The notes beneath the pieces are model-generated. The model was not told the DNA's origin and did no database searches. It saw nothing but the letters and a program-made list of their open reading frames with translations. The translations under genes and the position numbers were made by a program. A stretch of 64,000 bases of DNA from Salvia splendens. Lineage: Eukaryota > Streptophyta > Magnoliopsida > Lamiales > Lamiaceae. This document shows, one piece after another, positions 33,086 through 44,770 of the stretch. The DNA lies in contig NC_056037.1 of NCBI RefSeq assembly GCF_004379255.2, forward strand, positions 14,518,902-14,582,901, written 5' to 3'. Numbering within the stretch: position 1 is the stretch's first letter; each line of letters opens with the position of its first letter.

Positions 33086-34603
33086 TTACTCCAATTATAT
33101 TATTCTTTAAATGTATAAATTTTTTCAGTTAGTATACTAAATATTTATTCGACCGCGCGCCTTAATTTTCATTTACTTAGTTGTCTGTTTTGAGTTTAAT
33201 GTTATTTGACCAAATTAGTTGATTCTGGCAGCCGCCTTTACAGCTCTGACTTACAGCCGCCTTTACAGGCAAAGGATCCCCTCTGTGCAGCCATTTGCAC
33301 GCACAATATATTATTCTATAATAAAATATATTAATATTTTAATATTATAATTTTAAATTAAAATAATGGGATGTGTGCTATCAGCAACAGCCGGGGATCC
33401 AAATCCCGCCTTTACAGCTCTCTGACTGATTTTTTAACATCACATCTCACTATTTGAATACTTCCACCTCTATATATCCTACAATCTAAACTTTTATTTT
33501 GATTAATTAGATTTTTTTTATTTCAATATCATTTTCATATTTCAAACCTTGACTTAATTTTGCAATTACCATTTAAAAAAAATAGAAAACTACTTCATAT
33601 TACTTGAAAATAGAAAATTACGGTAAGTTAAATTACAACTATTGTCAAATCCTAAGTCCCGAAACCTTGTTGTGTAAACCCTCTATTCCAAGAATCCGAA
33701 TTGTTCGGATCCCACCCCAATGCATATAAACAAAATTGAAGGTAAATAAAAACAAAGAGAAAGTGAAGTGTATAAAGAGGTAGTGAAGCGTCAAAAATGA
33801 GAATGAAATACAAGTAATTACATATAATTATTTTTAATAATATTAAAATGATAAAAAAAAAATCAGTAGGAAAAATTGTCACAACCGCAAAGCGAGCGAT
33901 CAGTTGTAGTGGAGGCTAAAAGGCAAGTGGCCGCATGTTTTTGCATGTCACAATGCAACCTCATCCACCGAGGATAGCTACATTGTGAATGCCCTTATAC
34001 CATAGGCCTAAGCCTCGATTGCAAAGGAGCGTATTTCTTTGCAACTTGGACAACTTATAGCAATGTTTGTCCGCAAAAATTCATCACAAATTAATTGGCA
34101 CATTTCTTTTTTGGTATAAATTACTAGAATACTAGTAGCTTATTTGTCTCTTCTAATTTATTTTCTTTGTACTTTTTTATTAAAATTTGGAACATATGGA
34201 TTAGCAAAATAGAAGCATGTGCCGATGCTAGTTTTCCGAATCAATAGAATTCATTGTCTACTCATAAGCACCACCAAATTTATACACAAAAACACGGAAG
34301 GACTGAGTTGTGGCAATCGATACAAAAAAAAAATCAAGACAACTTTTCAAGGATCCTACTCGTATATAACACCACAGCTGATATACAAGGCAACAATTCA
34401 TAATGTTTTCAAGCAATATATAAGCCATTAAGGGATTTCGCCTCTCGTCCCATGCCAAAAATTACCCTAATACGGCCACACCAGTCCTTCCCCTCTCCTG
34501 TTCATGACTGCGCATAGCTGTTGATATCATGTGGGCTCTGATCAACATGGCGGAGAATATATCTGTGTGCTGCTCAACTTACTTTGAGACCGAGACGAGT
34601 TCT
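33086..34603. other. Intergenic with MITE remnants
   Basis: Contains a MITE-like structure at 33232-33421 and, near 33975-34000, a solitary Harbinger-type end (cattgtgaatgccctta) without a clear partner. The rest is AT-rich with no gene visible. The last part is the presumed 3' UTR of the KNOX gene. Confidence 0.5.
33232..33421. mobile_element. Small MITE-like element flanked by 16-bp direct repeats
   Basis: ccgcctttacagctct occurs at 33232-33247 and 33406-33421. Between the copies, ggatcccctctgtgcagcc and the complement of ggctgttgctgatag...ggggatcc form imperfect inverted ends around AT-rich DNA. The family is not recognised. The direct repeats are longer than usual target duplications. 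Confidence 0.45.
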
Positions 34604-37071
34604 TCACGAGAATCGCTCATTAGCAGTTTTATCACCTGTGCCACTATAAGATCGAAGAATCAGGCAGGTGGACGTCATAATGTTTCTGGTCTGGGAACAC
34701 GGGAGATGAACTTACCTCTTTCGCTTGCTTTTCGGAGTAGTAGAAGAAGAAGGATTGCTGTGCCAATTCCTTTTCCGTTGGTTGATGAACCAGTTGTTTA
34801 TCTGTTTTAGTTGCAAACCAGTTTCCTGTACCAGCCTCGCCTTATCTTCCTCCTGGCAGAGCATATTATATGATATTAGGAGTTGAGACAAGTAAAGGAT
34901 TGATTAGTTCAACACAAAGGTGTTGTTTAAGGTCAAAACGCGCTTACCGTAGGATAAGGCCATTTGGCATGTGACTGCCACCATGCTTTCAATACTGACG
35001 TGGTATCACCCGGCAGTTTTCCTGCTCTTCTTTTTCGTAGTATCTCTTCTCTGATATCCAAAATCTTCTCCTTGTAGTCCTAGAAAGTGCAATTGTTTTT
35101 GTTAAGACATTTTGAAACTCAAAATTGGGCTCAAGGGAGAAGCAGCTATTCACCTGTTTCAGCTCGTGCTTTAACTCTTGCCTCACGCGCTCCATCAGGG
35201 ACCTCTCACTTTCAGTCGGTACTAGGGGACCAAATCCCATGTTGTCTCCACCATCGAGGCTTTCATCGAATAAGTTAGCCTCACTATCAGCCTGGTCCTC
35301 ATCATCGTCAGACATGGTTGCTCCTGAACCTTCTCCTGGTGCTACACCTGTTGAGAATGTACCCAAAACATGAATACAAAACGTTAGGGTCTGATCCATG
35401 ATGGTGAACAGGGAAATCGATGAGGAATGATATAGATGAATTAGGTTGATAAAGAAGCATCTGCACGCATGGCCTATTGAGATGAAACACAAATAACCTT
35501 TAAGCAAATGAAAAATTAACAGTGGCCTAAGCAGGGCGACTGAGCATAATTCGGCAGCACAAGATACTTGTATAAGAGAGGCTGTGTAGTCCAACAAACC
35601 AGGAAGCATAACCAAAAGAGTGACTTTAAAAATATAAAAGATCAAGCATAGAGCAAATAGCATATAATAATTCTAGACAAACAAAACAGAAATCAAGGAA
35701 ATGGGGGGTTTGCAACTGTGCCCTACCCAAGAATTTGGAAAATAGACATGAGTGTAGTTTTTTAAGCAATATTACTCTGTAGCTCCTAAAACTGATAATA
35801 GGCCTTTTCACTCTTCCACACATTTTTGCAAATGACTGAACGAAGGAAAATGGGCTGCGACTATGATACAGAGTTTCGGTTATGAAAAATAGATCTTAAA
35901 CTGAAAATGCTTGCAATAATAAACTAGAATTGAATCGGATAATGACCTGTGAGACTTTGCAGCGATTGCTCAAGCTCCCAACATGCCATGACGGCTTCCA
36001 TAGCATGAACTCGGACATGCTGTTGCAGTTGTTCTTTAAAGGAGGATAACAATAGGACATAATGTGTCTGCAAAAAGTTAGAAGTTCAAGACTTGGGGGT
36101 TCTGAACATCATAATTGATAATACTACAAGTTTCAAGTTTCGTTAAACTTTGGAGTTTCCTATGTGCTTCAAGAGCACATCTTACCTGGTTGTCGACAAG
36201 ATTTATCAATTTGGAAGGCAATAACTAATGTTTTCCATTAAATGTTTGCTTATCATACAATTTTATGAAATATATAGACAGAGAGGGCTTGATGAAAGAG
36301 AAGTGGAGCTACATCAATCAATCTCCAAAGCACTAGTAAAATATAGAGTTGTTATTGTAGAGATAGTAAGAGGATTGATTTCCTACAAACAGATATATTA
36401 GCAAGGGTTTATTCCTGTAGGAATCACTAGTTCCATGAATCATCATCATGAGATCGAGGCGGTGAATGGATAAACGAGACCGGCTATGTTATTCTGATTC
36501 AACAAGGCAAGAAGACAGTATCCAAATACATATAGCTTTTCGGGCAAAGGCCAAATTAGGAAGCAAGCAAGCAAGCAAGCTAAGCAAGTCTATGAAGGAT
36601 TGAAACAACAATTGAGGAGAAGAGAAAGTGAAATTACTAAGATGTAGTAAAAAGTGATGATGAATTAACCATGAAATTGTCGAGGTCTTTGTGATCGAGA
36701 GGGTGGTGGGCGAGGACGGAATATTTAGAGACGAGCTCCTGAGAGTGGGCGAGCTGGGCGTCGATTCTAGGGAGCTGGTCAACGGGAGTGGCAATCCGGA
36801 GGCAGGAGACGTGTGCGGAGAGAAGCTGGTCGTACAAGGGGTGGGTGAGGATGTCGGCCTTGCACTTGTCCTTCTCCCAATTGGAATTGGAATTGGAATT
36901 GGAATTGGAATTGGAATTGGAGTTGGAATTTGAATTGGAATTGGTGTTGAGCCAGGTGGAAGAGGGGGGTTTGTCGTCGTCGGGGAGGGAGCGGAAGAGG
37001 GCGGAGGGGTGGCTGTGGTCGGAGTAGAGGGGAATTTCCTGGGAGAGGTGGTCCTGCTGCTCAAATGCCAT
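34604..37071 (-). CDS. Class II KNOX homeobox transcription factor (KNAT3/4/5-like)
   Basis: Six exons on the minus strand join in phase to 341 aa: 37071-36670, 36067-35947, 35347-35154, 35079-34948, 34852-34716 and 34643-34604. Domains in order: a Ser-Asn repeat (residues ~44-64), KNOX1 (~69-112, [21 protein letters not shown]), KNOX2 (~135-175, [18 protein letters not shown]), the [11 protein letters not shown] linker, an ELK region ([20 protein letters not shown]) and a TALE homeodomain with the PYP insertion (KWPYPTEED) and recognition helix [14 protein letters not shown]. The sequence around [20 protein letters not shown] groups it with KNAT3/4/5 rather than KNAT7. Class II KNOX proteins act in the nucleus, often as heterodimers with BELL proteins, in differentiation and secondary-wall programmes. 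Confidence 0.93.
36880..36943 (-). repeat. Hexanucleotide (ggaatt)n microsatellite coding for Asn-Ser repeats
   Basis: About ten ggaatt units in KNOX exon 1, with a few interruptions (gagttg, atttga), encode a run of alternating Asn and Ser. The unit is six bases long, so length changes keep the reading frame. Tract length is likely polymorphic. Confidence 0.9.
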
Positions 37072-38240
37072 GGTTGATTCTTCTTCTCCTTCTGTCTCTC
37101 TCTCTGCTATTAATGTTTTGAGAAAGAGAGAGTTGAATTTGGGTTCAAGTGTGGAAAGCAGAATGGACTCTCCTTTTATTTTTCTTGCTTAAATCATAAA
37201 TCTGGACAAAATTTTCTAGCTTTTACGTTGGGTGGATAGGGATAGAATGGTCACTATGGCTCTCTCTTTTTTCTTTTTTCTTTTGGAAAATAATATTAAC
37301 AAAAATGTGTTGTATTAAATAAAAATAAATGAGTCTATTACTACTATACAACGACAAAATGAAAAAATGACGATACTGCTATGAAGGATTAGGATACTAG
37401 CACGCTTCAAAAATTTGTACTTCTTCCATTTTATAGTAGTGGAGACGTTTTTTTCGGCACACAATTTAAGAAAAATTGTGTTAAGTGAGTTAAGTAAAAG
37501 AATCAAACATGAAATAAAAAAAGGTAAAGAGATGAAGAAATAATAAATTAAGAAAAATTAAAGTAAGTGGGAAGAAATGCGTTCTTTTTCTAAAAAAAGA
37601 AAATGATCATACTATTATGGAACATACTAAAATGATAAAATAACTCTATTACTATAGAACGAACTGAATATCAGCGCGTTGTTATTCAAAATTTTCCGGA
37701 CTTATTGGTACAAGACTACAAAGTCTGCAATTATCAAACGTCTTTCAAAAAAAAGGAAAGTCACACAATGCATGGTGATTGGAAAAATGTAAGACTTCGG
37801 ACCCGGAAAATTGGCGCAAATATTTTGGATACAAATTCAATAGTTTGGAAATTATTTTTCTTTGTAAAAGAATTCGATGTTTTTTATTATTAGGATATTT
37901 TTAGTGAAGTGGGTATATTTTAGGGTTTATATTATTTTATAGATTTGATAAATTTTCGATTGTGTTCATGAAATAATAAGTTTTGCAACCTCTGTAAGAG
38001 TGTAATTGTACTTCTTGGTAATTTTATTTGTAGAGTAAAAATCTAATTAGGGATGTCAATCGGGTAAGCCCAACGAATTTCGGACCAATCCTTCTCGGGC
38101 TACGAGTTAATCAAGTTACTACTGATAAAATTAGAGACCAATACATAAGACCATGTTTATCGGTCATTTTTGGCCGACCGTCATGTCATTAAATAATTAA
38201 AAATCAAAATTATGTATAAAAAATCTCTCTCTCACCTTAA
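37072..38240. other. KNOX promoter side and MITEs
   Basis: A CT-rich leader (ctctctctctctgc near 37095) and the presumed KNOX promoter are followed by AT-rich DNA with a Stowaway-like MITE (37420-37670) and a fragment of another near 37320-37380. No gene is visible to 38240. Confidence 0.5.
37420..37670. mobile_element. Stowaway-like MITE
   Basis: The left end cttcttccattttatagtag and the complement of attactatagaacgaactg on the right are imperfect inverted repeats. It is a relative of the element at 12088-12279. The right border is approximate. Confidence 0.6.
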
Positions 38241-38661
38241 GAGCATCCACTACGCCGTCCCCCCACCGTCCCTTAACCGTCCCTTAAACTACTATTTGAG
38301 GGCCCCACTATACTTTATTCTTTCATCCCTTAACTAAGGGACGGAACCTGCAACGCTTCGTCCCTTAACCGTCCCTTAAATTACTATTCATTCAATTTCA
38401 GTTTTTTATTTTTTTTCCAACAAATTCAATTAAAAAAACAAACTTCATTAAATAAAATAAAATTACAACTTAAAATCCTAAAAAAATACATAATTAAATT
38501 CGTGCCAAAATAAATAAAAAAGACATAATTTAACTTTGTATAATTTGATGCTCTAAATTCAATTAAAAAAAACAAACTTCATTAAAATTAAAACAACATT
38601 AAAATTCAAAAAAATAGAAAAAAGACATAATTAAATACTAAAAAAATTAAAATGACATAAT

Positions 38662-39918
38662 TTAATTTTCTCCGCCAAAGTTTTCCCAAATGTGCTCAAT
38701 TAGATCCTCTTGGAATTGGGCGTGGGCGCTAGAGTCGCGTGTCCTTGCCCGAATAGACAACCGTTCTTGTATTGACAGATGCGTTCCACTTCGCGGCGGA
38801 CTACTTGCGGTTGAGCTTCCGGGGGATTCGGGGTCGAACCAATTTCCCGCATCGGGTCCTTCGTCTTGGATAATCATGTTGTGCAAGATTATGCACGTAT
38901 ACATGATGTCGACCATGCTCTCCATGAACCACGAACGAGCCGGGGTTTTGATGATGTTGAAGCGCGCTTGGAGAACCCCGAACGCCCTCTCCACATCCTT
39001 ACGAGCAGCCTCCTGCTTCTGCGCAAAAAGAGCCTGCTTTGGGTTCGCAGGCCTGCTGCACGTCTTCACGAAGGTCGGCCACTTCGGGTAGATGCCGTCG
39101 GCGAGATAGTACCCCATTTTATACAGCCGGTTGTTGGCGACGAAGTTGATGGCGGGCGCTTTACCATCCAAAACTTCGGTAAAAAGGTCGGACTGGTGGA
39201 GCACGTTTATGTCGTTGTTCGAGCTAGGGACCCCGAAGTACGTGTGTCAGATCCAAAGTCGGTAGTCGGCAACGGCCTCGAGTACAACGGTTGGGTGGGT
39301 GCCTTTGTGGCCGCTCGTGTAGGACCCCCTCCAAGCCACCAGGCAATTCTTCCATTGCCAGTGCATGCAATCGACACTGCCAAGCATCCCGGGGAATCCG
39401 TGCACTTGTTCGTGCAGGTCGAGGAGGAACTGACAATCGATCGTGCTTGCCCTCTGGAGAAATTCGTCGGTAAAGGCTGTCCGGACGCCTTTGCAGAATT
39501 TGAGCAAGCACATGCACCCAGTTGTGTCTCCGATGTGGAGGTATTTGTCGAACATGTCGGCCGTTTGTCCAGTCGCAAGCTGACGGATTGCTGCAGTACA
39601 TTTCTGCAGCGTCGTGTGGCTGGGACGCCCGACCGCGTCGAACCCTTATCGGAAGAACTCTTCCCGGGCTGCCAAAGTATTCGCAATGTGGAGAAATAGC
39701 GGTTTACTCATGCGGAAACGGCGACGGAAGTAGGTTTCTCCCCAAATCGGGTTATCGCAGAAGTAGTCGCGTACTAACCTTGCGGCGGCTTCCTCCAAGT
39801 TACGATGGATGTACGACCGGGAGCGTCGTGGGGGCGGCGCGGCTTCCTCCGCCTCTCGGCGTCGATCTTCTTCAAGCGATTGTTCCATTATTTGACGCAT
39901 TTGCTCAAAAGAATCCAT
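38662..39918 (-). pseudogene. PIF/Harbinger transposase, one frame with two nonsense codons
   Basis: From ATG at 39918 (MDSFEQMRQIMEQSL) to the stop at 38662, about 418 codons lie in a single frame. It is interrupted only by a TAA at 39646-39648 and a TGA at 39247-39249. It carries the N-terminal helix-turn-helix-like region (FRRRFRMSKPLFLHI) and the DDE core: GSVDCMHW (first Asp), SSNNDINV (second Asp), then GYYLADGIYPKW and RKDVERAFGVLQARF (Glu). Both stops fit single transitions from Gln and Trp codons. There is no frameshift, making this one of the least decayed Harbinger copies in the window. As it stands it would give only truncated products. Confidence 0.9.
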
Positions 39919-40140
39919 TTGTTTGAGTTGATTTAAGATGGAAATTGGAGTGGATATAAAGAAGATTTGAGAGGAATAAATGTGTATTTGTGTGTGAAAT
40001 GAGTATGAAATAAGATTATTTATAGAGTAAATAAATAAAAAAAATTGAAAATAAAAAACAAAATGGTAATATTACCGTTTGAATTTTTTTTTAAATTCAA
40101 ATTTTTTTAAAAATAAAATAATTATTGCGTCATCAGTGAC

Positions 40141-40172
40141 GACGCCCACTCGCGGGCAAGCGAGTGGGCGTC
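40141..40172. repeat. Perfect 13-bp hairpin in a Harbinger subterminal region
   Basis: gacgcccactcgc and its reverse complement are separated by six bases. A shorter version (cccactcg...cgagtggg) occupies a comparable place in the 19656-20708 element, near 19842-19866. This suggests a conserved subterminal structure of the family. Confidence 0.7.
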
Positions 40173-40337
40173 ACGCGTGCGTCGGGCACTCGACACGTCG
40201 CGCGTGGCGGGACGTCGCGTCTCGAGTCCCGCAGCGACGGGCTCCGGGACGGGCGCAACGCTGCAACGCGTCCCGCGGCTGAACCGTCCCTCCGGGACGG
40301 AACACGAGCCGCGCGGGACGCGTAGTGAATGGTCTAA

Positions 40338-43183
40338 CCTCCTTAACCGTGGTTGCATTTCATGCAACCACATACTGCTGGTCTCTCTGCCTCATTGATT
40401 GATAAATAATTTTTTTTAAAATTTATATATTTTTAATATATTATATTAAAAATTGTAAAAATTAATAACCCAATTTTTTAAGGGAAATAAATATTAATAG
40501 TACATAATAAAGTTTGACGATAATGGTGTAATAAAATAGGTAAAATAAGATACTTTTGTCGAAAAAGTTAGATCCAGGATAGATTAGAAAAAAGAAATCC
40601 AACTATAAATTAACCATCATCAAGATTTAAGAAAAGGTATATGATGTGTTTGGGAAGGGCGATGGGAAGGGCGGATTGTGCAGGGGATGTCCTAGTGACG
40701 TGGCAGTGGGATGGGAAGTCCTAGTAACGTGGCATGAGGTGTTTTTGGGATGTCCTAGTGGGATGTCCGCCCACTGGAGATGCTCTAAGCCACCAAAACC
40801 GAGTACTAATCACGGATATCAATTTTTTAAATACTGATTTGTATAGGTAGAACCATACGATTGTTAGATTTCAAATAACTATATTAATTAGAGTTAGGTG
40901 TGGCCATCCCATCATTAGGATATTTTGATTAATTAATTACATATCATTTTGACTTTAACTTGCGAAAAAAACGAGATATATTTCGTTATTTAATAGTATA
41001 GTTGTTGGCGGTGAGAATCATCCATTTTTCTTGTATTTTAAAATAGATGTTAAAGTCATATTTGCTGGTATTAGTAGATAATAATAGGAGTACCTCGTAA
41101 CAGAAAATGACCTTGGGATCGATAAAGTTTCCATTTTTATGAGACCGACCAAAATGACAAAGTTAACCTATTTTAATGAAACGGAGATAATATAATATTA
41201 CTGAAAGTAAGAGTACATATTATTTTTTTTAAGAATATCAAAGACAAAATTCATGGTCATGATATAGTGAATCCCTTTTACTCGATTTGCAAATTATCTA
41301 TTAATTACTTACAAATTTAAAATTTTATTTCTTCAACTAATAGTACTTACATGATTGTTTCATTTCAGTGGTCCTGTGACAAGAGAGCTTTAATTTTATT
41401 TGCTCTTTTTTGGTGGGAGTAGAGATGTGTGCAATAAAAAGAAGTTGGGCAAAATTTCTAATGGGGGACCATTTTTTGGTGCAATGAACTTATTCCTAGC
41501 TATCTATCTCTTTTTTCATTAATTTTATTTTTCGTTTTTTTCTCCAATTAGATAATCCATTTCCACTACAACAAAAGAGGAGAAGCACAATTGGGATATC
41601 AAATTCTATCCTAAATAAATAAAAATAAAAATAAAATTCTATCCTAAATATAAGTATAGATATTTCATATATTTGCTAATATTAGCTGTATCACTAATGA
41701 AATTTTGATTTGGCGCAAGTTTCATGTACAACTTCATTAAAATTAAACCAAAAGTAGACTTGTATATTAAATCACAACTAGTATTTACACCCGAGCTATG
41801 CACGGGACATAAGAGTTTCACATACTGAATTCAAAATATAATAAATATATAGAAAATAAGAATTCAAAGAAGCAATGTAAAGATTTAAAAAAAATAGAAA
41901 TGTACTTATCTTGTCTCACTCTAAATGGAGAATTTACTATTCCCTAATAAATGAAACATTTATGCAATTATAATTTATAATCTAATAAAAACAGTAAAAT
42001 TAATGAAAAAAAGAAGATGTGTGACTAATGATCAAAGAATATGAGTTAATTAGATAAAGATATAAAATAAAAAAATGTGTGAGTAAAGATGATTACTGAC
42101 ACTGCTATGTAAATCATTAAGCTAAATAAAAGGTAAATTAATATATACATTTAATAGCTTAATTTTGAAAAAAAAATTGAAAAACATATATAGAATATTA
42201 AACATACCCACATTAAATATATGAATAATTTAAATCATAAAAATTTAAAACTTTTTTGAGAAGTCAAGTTAAAAAATTTCTATTATCCAATAATCAGATT
42301 TTAGTTGACTATTTATTTCTTCTGTTTAATTTCAGAATATAGCATAACTTGATATACATGACCAAAGACTAATGTATTTTTTATATTGGAAAGAATAAAT
42401 TTCTTACTTCACGCCACATATACATATAAAAAGTAAATTATCACTTAAAATAACGATAATATTTTATTCATCTTATTTGTCTTGAATAATCTGACAATTT
42501 ACACTATGTTAAGAAGTACAAACTTTATAAGTTAGATTTAATTTTAAATATATATAATTTCATCTGATACCGTAGTTTAATCTATAAACTTAGTAGTATT
42601 TTTAAATTAATTAGAGGCAAATTAATATATAAGAAATAAAAATTTTAATTGAGTAAATATAGGATGAAAACTGCAAACATTACATATTTGTGTTGCGTTT
42701 AGATCATAAATTAATTCGGAGAAAAAATATTGCAATAAAGGAATATATCTCAATTTTAACTTAAATAAATGGAAGGCAAACTAAACTCTCTAGCACAATT
42801 TCAATTTAAACCCAAATATAAGGCTAATTAATATATAAATTTATTACCTTAATTATAAAAAAAAATTAATGGTAGTGCAATATTTAATGTGTTTTAAAAC
42901 TTCTTCAAGAAGCTAGCATTTTATTGTATTATTATTTGTCCAATTATTTTTGCTTTCAAAAAATATTTTTGGATAGAAGTCACTCCATCTTTCCATTTTT
43001 CCTCCAAAAAGGGTATCAAAGTCTTTTCACCCAACTTGCACTCTAGATTATGGTAGATATGTGGGCATGTTAATTTAAAATGCGCTAGTTGGGATGTCAT
43101 TTTTTCATTTTAAAATAGATAAATTGCACACTACATCACGAATATTTGGGAAATGTTGCAAATTCGTCGAATTGGTGCGATTA
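40338..43183. other. AT-rich intergenic, no gene
   Basis: Apart from the Harbinger end fragment at 40636-40785, nearly 2.4 kb is AT-rich with no frame longer than about 60 codons, no clear terminal repeats and no recognisable gene. Confidence 0.55.
40636..40785. mobile_element. Truncated Harbinger end
   Basis: The right end cgcccactggagatgctc is followed by TAA and looks like the terminus of the 16659-18635 type, with repeated gatgtcctagtg and cctagt-acgtggca blocks upstream. No matching left terminus was found, so this is a fragment or a poorly preserved MITE. Confidence 0.5.
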
Positions 43184-43544
43184 GGGCATCGTTAACGCGG
43201 AGGGCCGGGCCGCAAATCGCGAGTTCCGTCCCGTCCTACGCGTTGGAGGGGTGGAGGTTCCGGCCTAGGCCGGTCCCGGGGCCGCAGTTGCGGCCAAGTG
43301 ACGGTCCCGTGGTCCGGCCTGGCCGGCATTGGAGCTTCCGGGGCGAGGGGGTTCGGGCCGCAAGTTCTAAATTTTTACATTTTGGAAGAGGAAGAATAGG
43401 GAGGGGGAGAGGAAGAAGAAGGAGGAAGAGAGGGAGATGGGCGACGTGGCTGCAGACAAGCCATTTTTTTTTATTTGTGCACTTTTTTTAAATTCTAAAT
43501 TTTTTATATTTTTTAGGTTATAATTTATTATTTTTGTATTAAAA

Positions 43545-44504
43545 ATGAAATTCACGCCGTTGCAGAAGTGTACGTGTGCCATCCGACAACTCGTTACTGG
43601 GCAAACGACCGACATCTTCGACGAGTATTTGCATATCGGTGAGTCCACTGGAATCCTTTGTCTAAAGAATTTTTGTGAGGGCGTTCGTTCAGCCTTCGGG
43701 GATGAATTCCTTCGGGTACCCACCACCGATGATTGCCAACGGTTGCTTCGTCTTCACGAATCAGTCTATGGCTTTCTCGGAATGCTTGGCAGCATTGACT
43801 GCATGCATTGGAGGTGGAAGAATTGCCCGACTGCTTGGAGGGGGCAACACTTAAGCCGTCACAAAGGCGGCGGCCCAACACTTATCCTTGAGGCGGTCGC
43901 CGACCACCGCCTATGGATTTGGCATGCATATTTCGGCGTTGCCGGAGCTAACAACGACTTGAACATGCTCTATTCGTCACCCCTCTTCAATGATGTGATG
44001 AATGGTGTAGCACCGGCGATCGACTTCACCGTCAACGGAACTACATACCACATGGGTTACTATCTCGCCGATGGTATCTACCCAAGGTGGTCGACTTTCG
44101 TGAAGACGCTCAGCAACCCGCACGACCCGAGACGGGTTCTTTTTGCGCAGCGTCAAGAGTCCGCGCGGAAAGACGTCGAAAGAGCCTTCGGGGTCTTTCA
44201 AGCCCAATTCAACATTGTGAAGGCCCCGGCTCGGCTGTGGTACGTGAATAATATCGCCGACATCATGTTCACGTATATTATCTTACACAATATGATTATA
44301 GCCGACGAACGACCGAGGGCGGCTAGCTTCTACGACGAGGATGAAGCCGGAAGCTCAACAGCGAGGTCTCCCCCACGCCGAGGTGAGCATACGACGGTTG
44401 GCCAGAGGATCGAGACAAGGCACACAATGCGCGATACCCGAACCCACATTCAGCTACAAGAAGACCTAATCAAACACATGTGGGTGAAATTCGGCAACGA
44501 GTAG
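43545..44504 (+). pseudogene. Harbinger transposase lacking the N-terminus, DDE core uninterrupted
   Basis: A 319-codon frame starts at ATG 43545 within the conserved region LQKCTCAIRQLVTGQTTDIF and runs without interruption to the stop. The DDE residues are all present: GSIDCMHWRW, ANNDLNM, and RKDVERAFGVFQAQF. About 110-130 N-terminal residues that precede this region in the related copy at 38662-39918 are absent, deleted together with the original start. The DNA-binding/helix-turn-helix part is therefore missing although the catalytic core could still fold. An N-terminally deleted product is unlikely to mobilise DNA on its own. Confidence 0.85.
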
Positions 44505-44702
44505 TGGTTTTTTTAATTTTTAGTATTTTAATTATGTAATTTTTAATTTTTAGGATTTTAATTATGTCGTTTTTATTTTATTTGTCATTTGTAATATTAT
44601 TTAGGTTTTTTAATGAATTTTAGTATTATGGAAATGTTTTTGTTTAATTGAATTTTAAATTAATTGTGCTCGTCCTTGCGGAAGAGCACAGCTGTGGGTG
44701 TT

Positions 44703-44770
44703 GTGCTCTTGCCAGAGAGCAGGCAGAAAAAGTGGGGTCGGGCACACAACCGTGCCGCTGGCAAGAGCAC
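44703..44770. repeat. 13-bp perfect inverted repeat inside the 43184 element
   Basis: gtgctcttgccag at 44703-44715 and its reverse complement at 44758-44770 flank a short loop. It is followed by ggttgtggatgctctaa, which itself looks like a Harbinger terminus. A small nested MITE is likely, but its left end is unclear. Confidence 0.55.

Larger units (their letters stand above)
38241..40334 (-). mobile_element. PIF/Harbinger element, transposase-only, near full length
   Basis: The 2094-bp element is flanked by TAA (38238-38240, 40335-40337). Ends are gagcatccactacgccgtcc and (reverse-complemented) gaccattcactacgcgtccc. The left subterminal region carries several ccgtcccttaa repeats. The right is GC-rich and has a perfect hairpin at 40141-40172. 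It encodes only a transposase on the minus strand; no ORF1 is present. The left end aligns with the right ends of the 19656-20708 and 45196-61386 elements. Confidence 0.88.

Noticed and set aside
36489..37064. A 191-codon Ser/Pro/Thr-rich minus-strand frame
   Set aside because: It overlaps KNOX exon 1 in another frame. The low complexity comes from the hexanucleotide repeat.
38866..39699. A 277-codon plus-strand frame
   Set aside because: It is antisense to the Harbinger transposase, whose domains are clear on the other strand. The frame follows from its GC-rich codon pattern.
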